Below are positions 9,461 to 17,545 of a stretch of 43,329 nucleotides of DNA, piece after piece. The stretch is from Herbinix sp. (GTDB taxonomy: Bacteria > Bacillota > Clostridia > Lachnospirales > Lachnospiraceae). The notes below the pieces were generated by a model. That model saw only the letters and a program-made list of their open reading frames with translations. It searched no databases and was not told the DNA's origin. The stretch lies in contig JAQUYQ010000004.1 of assembly GCA_028691795.1 (NCBI GenBank), positions 4,110-47,438 of the forward strand, given 5' to 3'. A program made the translations under genes and the position numbers. Positions within the stretch are counted from its first letter, which is position 1; each line of letters opens with the position of its first letter.

Positions 9461-10885
9461 TTAATAAGCATTCTTATTAATAAAGCCTTTAAAAAAAGTT
9501 AAAAATAGTATTTTAAAATCAAGCCCTAAGGTCCAATTTTCAATATAATATAAGTCATGGTCAATACGTTTACGTATGGAGGTATCACCGCGGTACCCAT
9601 TTATCTGAGCCCAACCGGTAAGTCCCGGAGAAACCTGGTGCTTAATCATGTAACGCGGAATTTCTTCCTTAAATTTATCAACAAAAAATGGTCGTTCCGG
9701 TCTTGGTCCCACCAAACTCATATCACCCTTTAAAACATTAATAAACTGAGGCATCTCATCAATACTTGTTTTGCGAATGAATTTACCGATACCGGTTACG
9801 CGGGGATCATGATAGGTTGTCCAAGCTTTCTTTTCCTCTTTTTCAGTCTGTATTTCCATGGAACGGAACTTGTACATCTTAAATTGTTTGTTATGTTTAC
9901 CAATTCGAATCTGTGAGAAGATAATTGGTCCTGGAGAGGTTATTTTAATAATTATTGCTACTAATATCATAGGTATGCCAAATATAAGCAATGCGAAGAG
10001 GGAACCGATAATATCAATAATACGTTTCGTTATACGATTGTAGGTATTACTTAACGGTACGTTACGAATATTAATTACAGGCAGGCCATATAAATCCTCC
10101 GTATAAGGAGTCGTCGGAATGAAATTATAATAATCTGGTACAAATTTCGTATGGACACCGGATTTTTCACAGATATCAACAATTTTTTCGAGCTTTTCAT
10201 ATTCTTTCACACTTAAGGTAATCGCAATTTCATCTAAAGTCATCTTTGAAAGAAAGGCTTGTAAATGAGTAATCGTTCCGATAACTGGAACTTTTTTATA
10301 CATCGTACCGATTTCAATGGTATCGTCTAAAATACCATGGATATAGTATCCCCATTGAGGGTTAGCAAATATACGGTCAATATAAGCTTCTGCTGCATGT
10401 CCATAACCTACTAGTATAACATGCTTTAAATTGTATCCCTTTCGGCGTGCTACTCTGAGTGCGTGGAAGAGAACCATTCTGGATGCAACACTCATTGAAA
10501 TATTTAATACAAAGAAAAGTCCTATATACTTACGGGAAATGTCGAACTCCTTCATAATATATAAATAGGAGAAGAAGAAGGCGATACCAAAAGTATTTGC
10601 AATAATGATATTAAATATTTCTGTCCATCTTCGTTTTCCGCGTTTGGGTGTGTATAAACCGGTAAAATGATAAACAAATAAGTATAAGGGAACTAAAAAG
10701 ATTAACCGCTTTGCATAATTCGCAAAGGGTAAAAATGTTCCCGGCTCTACCTGAAGAAAAGACAGGTTCTTTGAAAAAATACTGTAAAATCTCAGGTAAT
10801 AGGTTAGTAGGTAGGAAATAACTATAATACAAGCGTCCATTAGAACGTGTATTCTATTAAACATTTTTTGATTGTCTTTTATCAT
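9461..10885 (-). CDS. Polyprenyl glycosylphosphotransferase (undecaprenyl-phosphate sugar-1-P transferase, WbaP/CpsE type)
   Basis: A 474-residue integral membrane enzyme that starts lipid-linked polysaccharide synthesis by moving a sugar-1-phosphate from its nucleotide donor to undecaprenyl phosphate. The N-terminal half has four to five hydrophobic helices (about 12-140), then a Rossmann-like region with VGYGHAAEA. The C-terminal bacterial sugar transferase domain begins KRIIDIIGS, includes a membrane helix, KMYKFRSM, TSIDEMPQF and SLVGPRPERP, and ends near residue 474, as usual for the family. The ATG follows AGGGATCG on the minus strand. Glucose-1-P or galactose-1-P transfer cannot be distinguished. 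It is followed by the LCP gene and is divergent from htrA. Confidence 0.92.
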   Translation of the reverse strand: MIKDNQKMFNRIHVLMDACIIVISYLLTYYLRFYSIFSKNLSFLQVEPGTFLPFANYAKRLIFLVPLYLFVYHFTGLYTPKRGKRRWTEIFNIIIANTFGIAFFFSYLYIMKEFDISRKYIGLFFVLNISMSVASRMVLFHALRVARRKGYNLKHVILVGYGHAAEAYIDRIFANPQWGYYIHGILDDTIEIGTMYKKVPVIGTITHLQAFLSKMTLDEIAITLSVKEYEKLEKIVDICEKSGVHTKFVPDYYNFIPTTPYTEDLYGLPVINIRNVPLSNTYNRITKRIIDIIGSLFALLIFGIPMILVAIIIKITSPGPIIFSQIRIGKHNKQFKMYKFRSMEIQTEKEEKKAWTTYHDPRVTGIGKFIRKTSIDEMPQFINVLKGDMSLVGPRPERPFFVDKFKEEIPRYMIKHQVSPGLTGWAQINGYRGDTSIRKRIDHDLYYIENWTLGLDFKILFLTFFKGFINKNAY

Positions 10886-11265
10886 ATCGATCCCTACTTT
10901 TTGATGATTTATAAGTATTCAGTTATCCCACGCAAAAAGCATTAAAAAAATATGCCTAAAGAATATGAAAATATGCTTTGGTAGAATTTCAAGTCATCTG
11001 GCACTAAAATATGCATTGTTACTGTTTTTAGCGCAAGGTTACTGTGAAAGCTGTGTCTGAATAAATACATTTATTTATGATTAACTTCTCTAATATAATA
11101 CATGATTGTATGAATTTCAACAACAAAATTTTTCTTAAGTTTTTTTAAAATTGTTATATTTTCATTTTATGTTATAATAATTTTCACAATCTAAACACAA
11201 AAGTTTGATACACTTTCATTTAGTAACGAATTCAGATAAATGATTAAGTTGAAAGGGGAATACTT
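10886..11265. other. 380-bp divergent intergenic region with htrA promoter
   Basis: No gene is visible. A plausible sigma-A promoter for htrA reads TTGTTA (11151-11156), 16 bases, TATAAT (11173-11178), preceded by an A/T-rich stretch resembling an UP element. The minus-strand promoter for the polysaccharide genes was not confidently placed. The AT-rich stretch at 11051-11100 contains short inverted repeats such as AATAAATACATTTATT that could be protein sites. Confidence 0.45.
11151..11178 (+). promoter_or_regulatory. Sigma-A-type promoter of htrA
   Basis: TTGTTA at 11151 and TATAAT at 11173 are separated by 16 bases. The start codon lies about 80 bases downstream, and ribosome binding site AAAGGGG precedes it. 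The call rests on consensus matching only. Confidence 0.55.
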
Positions 11266-12708
11266 ATGGATGAGTTTAATAATAACGATCAAAACCAAAA
11301 TGACAATAGGGATAACAATGGTGTAAATAATCCAAATCAGTATAATAAATTACCGGAATACAGCTTTTGGGCGGAGCAAATGCCCAGTAATTCTTATACT
11401 TACTATAATCAAGGCAACAATACTTGGCAGTACGGTAATCATATTCCGAATAATAATGCAAGTAATAACGTACAGCAACCACAGGAGAAAAAACCTCGTA
11501 AAAATGTATTTAAATTTATAGCAAAGGCAATTTGTTTTGGGGTTATTGCTGGGTTAAGTTTTATTGGTTTAGAAAAGGGCATTAATATGATATACCCAAA
11601 TTCTTCCGGGGATGTTCTATCTACCATAGGGGATGTGGGTATGGCATCGAATTATGAAATTGGTTATACCGAATCAGGAACAGTACAGATGAAAGACAGA
11701 TCTGCTATCAATTCGGTGACCGAATCAGTAATACCGTCAATTGTATCTATTAATTGTACCTCTACCCAAAACGGCGCGGACTTTTTTGGTCAACAATACA
11801 GCCAGGATGTGGAAAGCAGCGGATCCGGTATTATCGTAGCGAAAAATGCTAAGGAATTATTAATAGCTACCAACAATCATGTAGTTGAAGGAGCAACTAA
11901 AATTGCAGTAACCTTTACAGATGGTACCGAGGCTGAGGCAGAGATTAAAGGAACCGATTCCGTTGCAGATCTTGCAGTAGTTACAGTAGATGTTACTACA
12001 TTAGAAGAGGATACTTTAAATGCAATTACGGTTGCAAAGCTTGGCAACTCAGATAATATAAAGGTTGGAGAGATGGCAATTGCAATCGGTAATGCTTTAG
12101 GCTATGGGCAGTCAGTAACCGTTGGCTATATCAGCGCAAAGGACAGAGAAGTAGATGTTTCAGACGGATATGATTCAAAAGAAATGGTACTTTTGCAGAC
12201 AGATGCAGCAATTAATCCAGGTAACAGTGGAGGAGCTTTACTAAATGTTGATGGTGAAGTAATTGGCATTAACACAGTAAAATATGCTGATGAAGAAGTT
12301 GAGGGCATGGGTTATGCAATACCGATTTCCAGTGCAACACCGATTATAACAGAACTTATGAACCGTGAGGTTTTGAGTGAAAAAGAACAGGGTTACTTAG
12401 GAATAGCCGGTTACGATGTTACGGAAGATGCTTCTACTTTCTATAATATACCGATTGGTGTATATATTGATGATGTAACAAAAGGCGGAGCAGCAGAAAA
12501 AGCCGGATTAAAAGCAGAAGACATCATAACGAAAGTCAATGATCTTGATATTACCTCTATCACACAGTTAAAGGATAAAGTAAATAGCTTTAAAGTAGGT
12601 ACAGAAGTAGAGATTACTTACATGCGTAATACGGACGGAGATTATAAAGAAGCAAAAGTAACAGTTACTCTGGGACAAAATCCTGAATTAGCAAATGCCA
12701 ATAAATAA
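11266..12708 (+). CDS. Membrane-anchored HtrA/DegP-family serine protease with PDZ domain
   Basis: A 480-residue surface protease for protein quality control. Residues 1-75 are a cytoplasmic tail very rich in Asn, Gln and Tyr; a single membrane helix lies at about 83-105, so the protease faces outward. The trypsin-like catalytic triad is His 205 (NNHVVEG), Asp 235 (SVADLAVV) and Ser 321 (NPGNSGGAL). One PDZ domain occupies about 376-475 (from GYLGIAGYDV; AEKAGLKAEDIITKVND within it). Length and single PDZ match Gram-positive HtrA/YkdA types. It has its own promoter and lies upstream of a ClpX-like gene, suggesting a proteostasis neighbourhood. The low-complexity N-terminal tail is longer than in Bacillus homologues as far as I recall. 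Confidence 0.94.
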   Translation: MDEFNNNDQNQNDNRDNNGVNNPNQYNKLPEYSFWAEQMPSNSYTYYNQGNNTWQYGNHIPNNNASNNVQQPQEKKPRKNVFKFIAKAICFGVIAGLSFIGLEKGINMIYPNSSGDVLSTIGDVGMASNYEIGYTESGTVQMKDRSAINSVTESVIPSIVSINCTSTQNGADFFGQQYSQDVESSGSGIIVAKNAKELLIATNNHVVEGATKIAVTFTDGTEAEAEIKGTDSVADLAVVTVDVTTLEEDTLNAITVAKLGNSDNIKVGEMAIAIGNALGYGQSVTVGYISAKDREVDVSDGYDSKEMVLLQTDAAINPGNSGGALLNVDGEVIGINTVKYADEEVEGMGYAIPISSATPIITELMNREVLSEKEQGYLGIAGYDVTEDASTFYNIPIGVYIDDVTKGGAAEKAGLKAEDIITKVNDLDITSITQLKDKVNSFKVGTEVEITYMRNTDGDYKEAKVTVTLGQNPELANANK

Positions 12709-12747
12709 TATCGATATTACGATAGCAACTGTATATTAAATTGGAAA

Positions 12748-12806
12748 TGGAATGCCGGATTATCAAGGAAGCTATGAGAATAGTTTATTTGTAGTCAGGC
12801 ATTCCT
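12748..12806 (+). terminator. Possible terminator after htrA
   Basis: GGAATGCC at about 12749 is matched by GGCATTCC at about 12799, giving an 8-11 bp stem with a long loop of roughly 40 bases. A short T-rich run follows. It sits some 40 bases past the htrA stop. The large loop makes this a weak intrinsic terminator, so readthrough to clpX is possible. Confidence 0.4.
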
Positions 12807-12903
12807 TCGTTATACTACAATGATCTGAGTGCTATAACAAATTTCATTCATCTGTTCCTATAATATTAAATAAAATATTAATGAAAGCTTAAAGAATCGC
12901 CTA

Positions 12904-12932
12904 TTGAATGAAACAGCTTATTAAGATATAAT
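12904..12932 (+). promoter_or_regulatory. Sigma-A-type promoter of the clpX-like gene
   Basis: TTGAAT (12904-12909) and TATAAT (12927-12932) are 17 bases apart. Transcription from here would give a leader of about 195 bases that contains a small hairpin (12967-12988) and the 48-bp Shine-Dalgarno repeats. Consensus match only. Confidence 0.6.
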
Positions 12933-13026
12933 CTTGATATGCATATGCTAATATTGCTTTAAATACCGGGGCATTTAACCTCTGGTTATGTCCTTCGCAT
13001 ATCACGAAAAGTCAACCAGAATTAAG

Positions 13027-13132
13027 GGAGGATAAATCCTCCGGCCTACACATTTTTCAAATTCAGTCTATTAAGGAGGATAAATCCTCCTCTCTATGCA
13101 ACTTTCAAATTTAGTTTATTAAGGAGGATTAG
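13027..13132 (+). repeat. 48-bp tandem repeats with SD/anti-SD hairpins ahead of clpX
   Basis: GGAGGATAAATCCTCC occurs at 13027-13042 and again at 13075-13090, exactly 48 bases apart. Another 48 bases on (13123) lies GGAGGATTAG, the true ribosome binding site of the clpX-like gene. The spacer halves are also related (both contain TTTCAAATT and end TATTAA). Each upstream unit is a hairpin of an SD-like sequence and its complement. The anti-SD arms could pair with the real ribosome binding site, or the SD-like arms could act as decoy or standby sites. The same design is seen at the window start, before tagD. Confidence 0.85.
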
Positions 13133-14560
13133 ATGAGTAACCTAGATGATTATAACAATGATAAAAATATAGATAGCCATAACACTACCGACCATAAAGA
13201 CCATGAGGAATATGAGGAGGTTTGTTATTTATGCAGAAGGCCGGAGAGCAAGGTTGGTAAGATGATACATATCCCCAATCAGATAAGTATTTGCTCGGAC
13301 TGTATGCAGAAGACCTTTGATACAATTAATAAGGGTGATAATCCGTACATGCAAATGATGGGCATCACGCCGAATATGATGAACCTGTCCAACCTGCAAA
13401 GTGATATCCCGAAAGCACAAAAGCTGAAGAAAAGTAAACCAGAGGAGAATGAGGAGGCCAAAGAGGCTTTTGATCGTAAGAAAATTCCGGCTCCTCATTT
13501 AATAAAGGCAAGTTTGGATGATTTTATTATTGGCCAGGAGCATGCAAAGAAAGTTATATCCGTTGCAGTGTATAATCATTACAAACGTATCGGAACAACA
13601 ATGGACTCTGAGATTGAGATTGAAAAGTCCAATATGCTAATGATAGGACCAACCGGAAGTGGTAAGACTTATCTGGTTAAAACTCTAGCAAAGCTTTTGA
13701 ATGTACCTTTGGCAATTACAGATGCTACATCACTTACAGAGGCAGGTTATATCGGAGATGATGTAGAGAGTGTAATTTCAAAGCTTTTACAAGCTGCCGG
13801 AAATGATGTAAAAAAAGCAGAACGTGGTATTGTATTTATTGATGAAATTGATAAGATAGCGAAAAAACGCAATACCAACAGCAGGGATGTCAGTGGTGAA
13901 TCCGTACAGCAGGGACTACTCAAACTTCTGGAAGGAAGCGATGTGGAAGTACCGGTAGGTGCAACCTCTAAGAATGCCATGGTACCCCTAACAACAGTAA
14001 ATACACAAAATATTCTGTTTATCTGTGGTGGAGCATTTCCGGATTTAGAAAAGACAATCAAAGCAAGACTTAGTAAGCAATCTTCCATAGGATTTAAGGC
14101 AGATTTAAAGGATAAATATGACGATGATCAAAATATTCTACAGAAGGTTAATCTGGATGATCTGAGGGAATATGGAATGATTCCGGAATTTCTAGGTAGA
14201 TTGCCAATTATGTATACGCTTGAAGGGCTAACAAAGGATATGCTGGTTCAGGTATTGAAAGAGCCCAAGAATGCCATATTAAAGCAATACCAGAAGCTTC
14301 TTGCACTTGATGAAGTTGATCTCCAATTTGAATTGGAAGCACTGGAAGCAATCGCTGAAAAGGCTATTGAGAAAAAGACTGGAGCCAGAGCACTTCGAGC
14401 AATTCTGGAAGATCTGATGCTGGATATTATGTATGAAATTCCGAAAGATGAAAATATCGGACGTGTAGTTATAACCAGAGATTACATCGAAGGAAAAGGT
14501 GTTCCTCTGATTGAGATGAGAGGAACAGGTAATCATAAAATACTGGCTGTAAATAATTAA
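13133..14560 (+). CDS. clpX: ClpX-like AAA+ unfoldase, divergent and solitary
   Basis: A 475-residue AAA+ ATPase of the ClpX family, which unfolds proteins for ClpP. The N-terminal zinc-binding domain has C31-x2-C34 and C54-x2-C57. Walker A is GPTGSGKT at 172-179; Walker B is IVFIDEID with Asp 237/Glu 238; a VSGESVQQGLLKLLEG block and sensor region follow. The IGF loop that docks on ClpP is present (319-321), so ClpP partnering is plausible. The pore-entrance RKH loop of canonical ClpX is missing: after the VP the sequence reads VGATSKNAMVPLT instead of a GGRKHP-type loop. There is no clpP, tig or lon beside it, so it may be a second, specialised ClpX. The ATG follows GGAGGATTAG. Confidence 0.88.
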   Translation: MSNLDDYNNDKNIDSHNTTDHKDHEEYEEVCYLCRRPESKVGKMIHIPNQISICSDCMQKTFDTINKGDNPYMQMMGITPNMMNLSNLQSDIPKAQKLKKSKPEENEEAKEAFDRKKIPAPHLIKASLDDFIIGQEHAKKVISVAVYNHYKRIGTTMDSEIEIEKSNMLMIGPTGSGKTYLVKTLAKLLNVPLAITDATSLTEAGYIGDDVESVISKLLQAAGNDVKKAERGIVFIDEIDKIAKKRNTNSRDVSGESVQQGLLKLLEGSDVEVPVGATSKNAMVPLTTVNTQNILFICGGAFPDLEKTIKARLSKQSSIGFKADLKDKYDDDQNILQKVNLDDLREYGMIPEFLGRLPIMYTLEGLTKDMLVQVLKEPKNAILKQYQKLLALDEVDLQFELEALEAIAEKAIEKKTGARALRAILEDLMLDIMYEIPKDENIGRVVITRDYIEGKGVPLIEMRGTGNHKILAVNN

Positions 14561-14595
14561 TGGTATATAGTAATAAGTATTGCGGGGGCGAACCG

Positions 14596-14904
14596 ATGTG
14601 GGTAATAAATCGTTTATTTAATAGGAAAGAACAAAGCAAGAATTTAAATAATTATATTGGAAAATCAACTATTATAAATACAGAGGATAATCCGGAGGAA
14701 AAGGAAAATATCGATATTGATAAGATAGATACCGGCATTGATAAGGAAGATATAAAATATAAATCGGAGGATCAAGAAACGGAAGAAACCTATGAAGTAC
14801 TTGAACGGGAAATTCATCCAACTAAAATAATCTGTCCTGATTGCGGTGGAATTACTTTGGAAGGTCTCGAATTTTGCGATAAGTGTGGCGGTGAATTGCT
14901 TTAA
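14596..14904 (+). CDS. Small zinc-ribbon protein
   Basis: A 102-residue hypothetical protein. The start at ATG 14596 is preferred because GGGGGCG lies just before it; an in-frame ATG at 14560, overlapping the clpX stop, lacks a ribosome binding site. The N-terminus is basic (MWVINRLFNRKEQSK), the centre is strongly acidic (Asp/Glu-rich, residues about 35-70) and probably disordered, and the C-terminus is a zinc ribbon: CPDCGG at 80-85 and CDKCGG at 94-99, giving C80-x2-C83 and C94-x2-C97. It lies 35 bases after clpX and may be an adaptor or regulator, but no function is recognised. Confidence 0.7.
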   Translation: MWVINRLFNRKEQSKNLNNYIGKSTIINTEDNPEEKENIDIDKIDTGIDKEDIKYKSEDQETEETYEVLEREIHPTKIICPDCGGITLEGLEFCDKCGGELL

Positions 14905-14950
14905 CGTGTTACCAGATTATATGTTGCTTTAACGTGTTAAAAGATTATAT
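14896..14950 (+). repeat. 28-bp tandem duplication spanning the zinc-ribbon gene stop
   Basis: The block beginning TTGCTTTAACGTGTTA at 14896 is repeated at 14924, period 28, differing at two bases (CC versus AA). The first copy contains the TAA stop codon of the zinc-ribbon gene; the second ends at the -35 of the liv promoter. It looks like a recent local duplication. Confidence 0.85.
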
Positions 14951-14978
14951 TGACAAATTATTTTTTCGAGGTTATTAT
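14950..14978 (+). promoter_or_regulatory. Sigma-A-type promoter of livJ
   Basis: TTGACA (14950-14955), 17 bases, TATTAT (14973-14978). The predicted leader of about 135 bases contains a small hairpin (GCAGC/GCTGC near 15010-15028) and a dispersed palindromic repeat (15049-15087) before the ribosome binding site AGGAGGAG. Confidence 0.7.
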
Positions 14979-15048
14979 ATATGCAGAATAAGGGCATTCA
15001 CAATAATGGCAGCTCTATAGTTGCTGCTATCTCATATTGAACGCTTTA

Positions 15049-15087
15049 TTCATGACAGGTAAATTGACTTGTCAATTTATCTTGTAT
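15049..15087 (+). repeat. Dispersed palindromic repeat, copy 1
   Basis: A 39-base element beginning TTCATGACA and ending ATCTTGTAT around a perfect palindrome, AAATTGACTTGTCAATTT (15061-15078). Related copies occur at 24671-24709 (inverted), 32053-32091 and 33503-33537, and split halves at 28870 and 28960. It lies in the liv leader. Confidence 0.75.
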
Positions 15088-15121
15088 GGCTTAGTTATTA
15101 TAATAAACAGGAGGAGTAATT

Positions 15122-16333
15122 ATGAAAAAAGTATTAAGCATCATACTGGCATTAAGCTTAGTAGTTGCAAGTTTTTCTGCTTGCGGTACGAAGGAAGCAC
15201 AAGACACGAAGGAATCACAAGACGCACAGGTTACACAGGGCACAGAGAATACACAGGATACCGCAGATGGTAAATTTGTTATCGGAGGTATCGGACCTTT
15301 AACCGGAGATGCAGCTGTTTATGGACAAAACGTTAAAAACGGTGCAGAACTCGCTGTTAATGAAATTAATGCAGCAGGCGGAATTAATGGTACACAGATT
15401 GAGTTTTTATTCGAAGATGATGAAGCTGACGGCGAGAAGGCTGTTAATGCATATAACACCTTAAAGGATCAGGGAATGCAGATTCTCATGGGTACAGTAA
15501 CCTCCGGTGCATGTGCATCTGTTATCGAGAAGACGAATACAGATAAAATGTTTCAATTAACTCCATCCGCTTCTTCAACTGATGTTTTAAAGTTAGGTAA
15601 CTTATTCCAGGTATGTTTTACAGACCCTAACCAGGGTATTGCTTCTGCAAAATATATTGGTGAAACAGCACTTGCAAAAAAAGTAGCTGTTATTTATAAC
15701 AGCTCCGATATTTATTCTACCGGTATCTATGAGGCTTTTGCTTCAGAGGCAAAGAACCAGAACTTAGAAATAGTAGCTGCAGAAGCATTTACTGCTGACA
15801 GCAAATCTGATTTCTCTGTACAACTACAGAAAGCGAAAGACAGCGGAGCAGAATTGGTATTCCTTCCTATGTACTACAATGAGGCTTCTTTAATTTTACA
15901 ACAGGCATCCGATCTTGATTATAATCCAACTTTCTTTGGTTGTGATGGTCTTGATGGTATCCTTACCGTAGAAAACTTTGATACTACTTTAGCGGAAGGA
16001 CTTACTTTCCTTACACCTTTCTCGGCAGATTCTGCGGATGAAAATACACAGAAGTTTGTAACCAGCTATAAAGCAGCTTATACAGATGCTCCGAATCAGT
16101 TCGCTGCAGATGCTTATGATGCTATCTATATTATCAAAGCAGCTATTGAAAAATCTGCCATTACATCAGATAAGAGTGTATCAGAAATTGGTGACGCTCT
16201 GAAGGGTGCTATCACTCAAATTACTTTTGATGGTTTAACAGGAACAGGTATGACTTGGGCAACTACTGGTGAAGTTAATAAAACTCCTGTAATTTTCACT
16301 ATCAAGGATGGAGCTTACGTATTAGCACAATAA
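15122..16333 (+). CDS. livJ: Branched-chain amino acid-type ABC transporter substrate-binding lipoprotein
   Basis: A 403-residue extracellular binding protein. The lipoprotein signal peptide is residues 1-20, with the lipobox SFSAC and lipidated Cys 21. A short Gln/Thr/Asp-rich repetitive linker (about 24-46, AQDTKESQDAQ and similar) tethers the mature domain. The type I periplasmic-binding fold of the LivJ/Leu-Ile-Val family starts at FVIGGIGPLTGDAAVYGQ and carries the VKNGAELAVNEINAAGG segment. It is the first gene of a complete liv cluster. The ligand is probably a branched-chain or other hydrophobic amino acid, but relatives bind amides and urea, so specificity is uncertain. The start is set by AGGAGGAG just upstream. 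Confidence 0.93.
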   Translation: MKKVLSIILALSLVVASFSACGTKEAQDTKESQDAQVTQGTENTQDTADGKFVIGGIGPLTGDAAVYGQNVKNGAELAVNEINAAGGINGTQIEFLFEDDEADGEKAVNAYNTLKDQGMQILMGTVTSGACASVIEKTNTDKMFQLTPSASSTDVLKLGNLFQVCFTDPNQGIASAKYIGETALAKKVAVIYNSSDIYSTGIYEAFASEAKNQNLEIVAAEAFTADSKSDFSVQLQKAKDSGAELVFLPMYYNEASLILQQASDLDYNPTFFGCDGLDGILTVENFDTTLAEGLTFLTPFSADSADENTQKFVTSYKAAYTDAPNQFAADAYDAIYIIKAAIEKSAITSDKSVSEIGDALKGAITQITFDGLTGTGMTWATTGEVNKTPVIFTIKDGAYVLAQ

Positions 16334-16388
16334 TTTTTTGTGGTTTATCATAAGTTTCTAGACAATAATTTATAAGATATTAAATTAT

Positions 16389-16419
16389 GCAGAGGGGTGC
16401 TTGCTAAGTGTCCCTCTGC
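16389..16419 (+). terminator. Hairpin between livJ and livH
   Basis: GCAGAGGG (16389-16396) pairs with CCCTCTGC (16412-16419); the loop is about 15 bases and the following T-run is weak (TAGTTTCGT). Located 55 bases after livJ, it would dampen transcription into the permease genes or stabilise the livJ mRNA 3' end, giving more binding protein than transporter. Confidence 0.6.
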
Positions 16420-16505
16420 TAGTTTCGTGTAATATAGTTATAATTATTAACCTAGGTTCGGTTTTAATGATATTAAAAACATAGTTACTTGGTACTTTTT
16501 TAAAG

Positions 16506-16534
16506 TTGTAACAATACTTGTACTATGATATAAT
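16506..16534 (+). promoter_or_regulatory. Internal promoter ahead of livH
   Basis: TTGTAA (16506-16511), 17 bases, TATAAT (16529-16534) in the 321-base livJ-livH gap. It would let livHMGF be transcribed separately. A small hairpin CATGCAAAAGCATG (16625-16638) lies just before the livH ribosome binding site GGGGG. Nothing else is seen in this gap. Confidence 0.6.
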
Positions 16535-16654
16535 CGTTTTGTTATTCAATTTATATTTTATTGTATGTTATCCTTGTTTTATGCTAGATTAGATTAAAAT
16601 AGGACATGATATACATATTAACTTGCATGCAAAAGCATGTTGACGGGGGTAGTT

Positions 16655-17536
16655 ATGAGCTTTATTTCATATTTAATTAAAGGAATCAGCCTTGGAAGTG
16701 TATATTCTATCATCGCACTTGGATATACAATGGTTTATGGTATTGCGAAGATGCTGAACTTCGCGCATGGTGATGTTATCATGATAGGTGGATATGTTAT
16801 CTTTACTATGATGAGTACGATGGGAATTAATCCTCTGATTGCTGTATTAGCTTCAATAATATTCTGCACGATATTGGGTATGACAATTGAGCGCATTGCA
16901 TATAAACCACTTAGAAAAGCATCCTCGTTAGCGGTATTAATTACTGCTATCGGCGTAAGTTATCTGCTGCAGAATATTGCACTCTTAATTTTTGGTGCGG
17001 ATACGAAATCTTTTACATCAGTTGTTACTTTACCGGCTTTGAAGTTGGCAGGAGGAAGACTTACCATATCAAGTGAGACACTAATTACAATACCTGCCTG
17101 TATAATGATTATGATAGCATTAACTATTTTTATAAAGAAATCGAAAACTGGCCGTGGTATGCTGGCAGTATCCGAGGATAAGGATGCAGCAGTACTTATG
17201 GGTGTTAACGTAAATAAAACAATTGCAATTACATTTGCCATTGGTTCTGCACTTGCAGCAGTAGCGAGTGCACTTATGTTTTCCGCTTATCCGAGTCTTA
17301 CCTCTACGTCGGGTTCTATGCCGGGTATTAAAGCATTCGTAGCAGCAGTATTTGGCGGTATTGGTTCCATACCGGGAGCCATGATTGGTGGTATTTTGTT
17401 AGGAGTAATCGAGATCCTCGGCCGTGCTTATATTTCATCACAGCTTGCAGATGCAATTGTATTTATTATCCTTATTATTGTACTTATTGTGAAGCCAACC
17501 GGAATTCTTGGTAAGAAACTTAAAGAGAAAGTGTAG
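16655..17536 (+). CDS. livH: Branched-chain amino acid ABC transporter permease LivH
   Basis: A 293-residue integral membrane permease with about eight hydrophobic helices. The conserved N-terminal ISLGSVYSIIALGYTMVYGI and LNFAHGDVIMIGGY are hallmarks of LivH. The start at ATG 16655 is chosen because GGGGG (16645-16649) precedes it by five bases; an in-frame ATG at 16637 lacks such a site. Together with LivM it forms the membrane pore energised by LivG and LivF. The stop is directly followed by the livM gene. Confidence 0.94.
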   Translation: MSFISYLIKGISLGSVYSIIALGYTMVYGIAKMLNFAHGDVIMIGGYVIFTMMSTMGINPLIAVLASIIFCTILGMTIERIAYKPLRKASSLAVLITAIGVSYLLQNIALLIFGADTKSFTSVVTLPALKLAGGRLTISSETLITIPACIMIMIALTIFIKKSKTGRGMLAVSEDKDAAVLMGVNVNKTIAITFAIGSALAAVASALMFSAYPSLTSTSGSMPGIKAFVAAVFGGIGSIPGAMIGGILLGVIEILGRAYISSQLADAIVFIILIIVLIVKPTGILGKKLKEKV

Positions 17537-17545
17537 GTGGTGGAT

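Noticed and set aside
13027..13132. CRISPR-like array before clpX
   Set aside because: There are only two full units plus a partial one, spacers are themselves similar, repeats are too short, and there are no cas genes.
13747..14088. 113-codon minus-strand ORF inside clpX
   Set aside because: It is antisense to the AAA+ core, is Ser/Ile/Pro-rich as expected of reverse-strand reading of coding DNA, and matches no domain I know.
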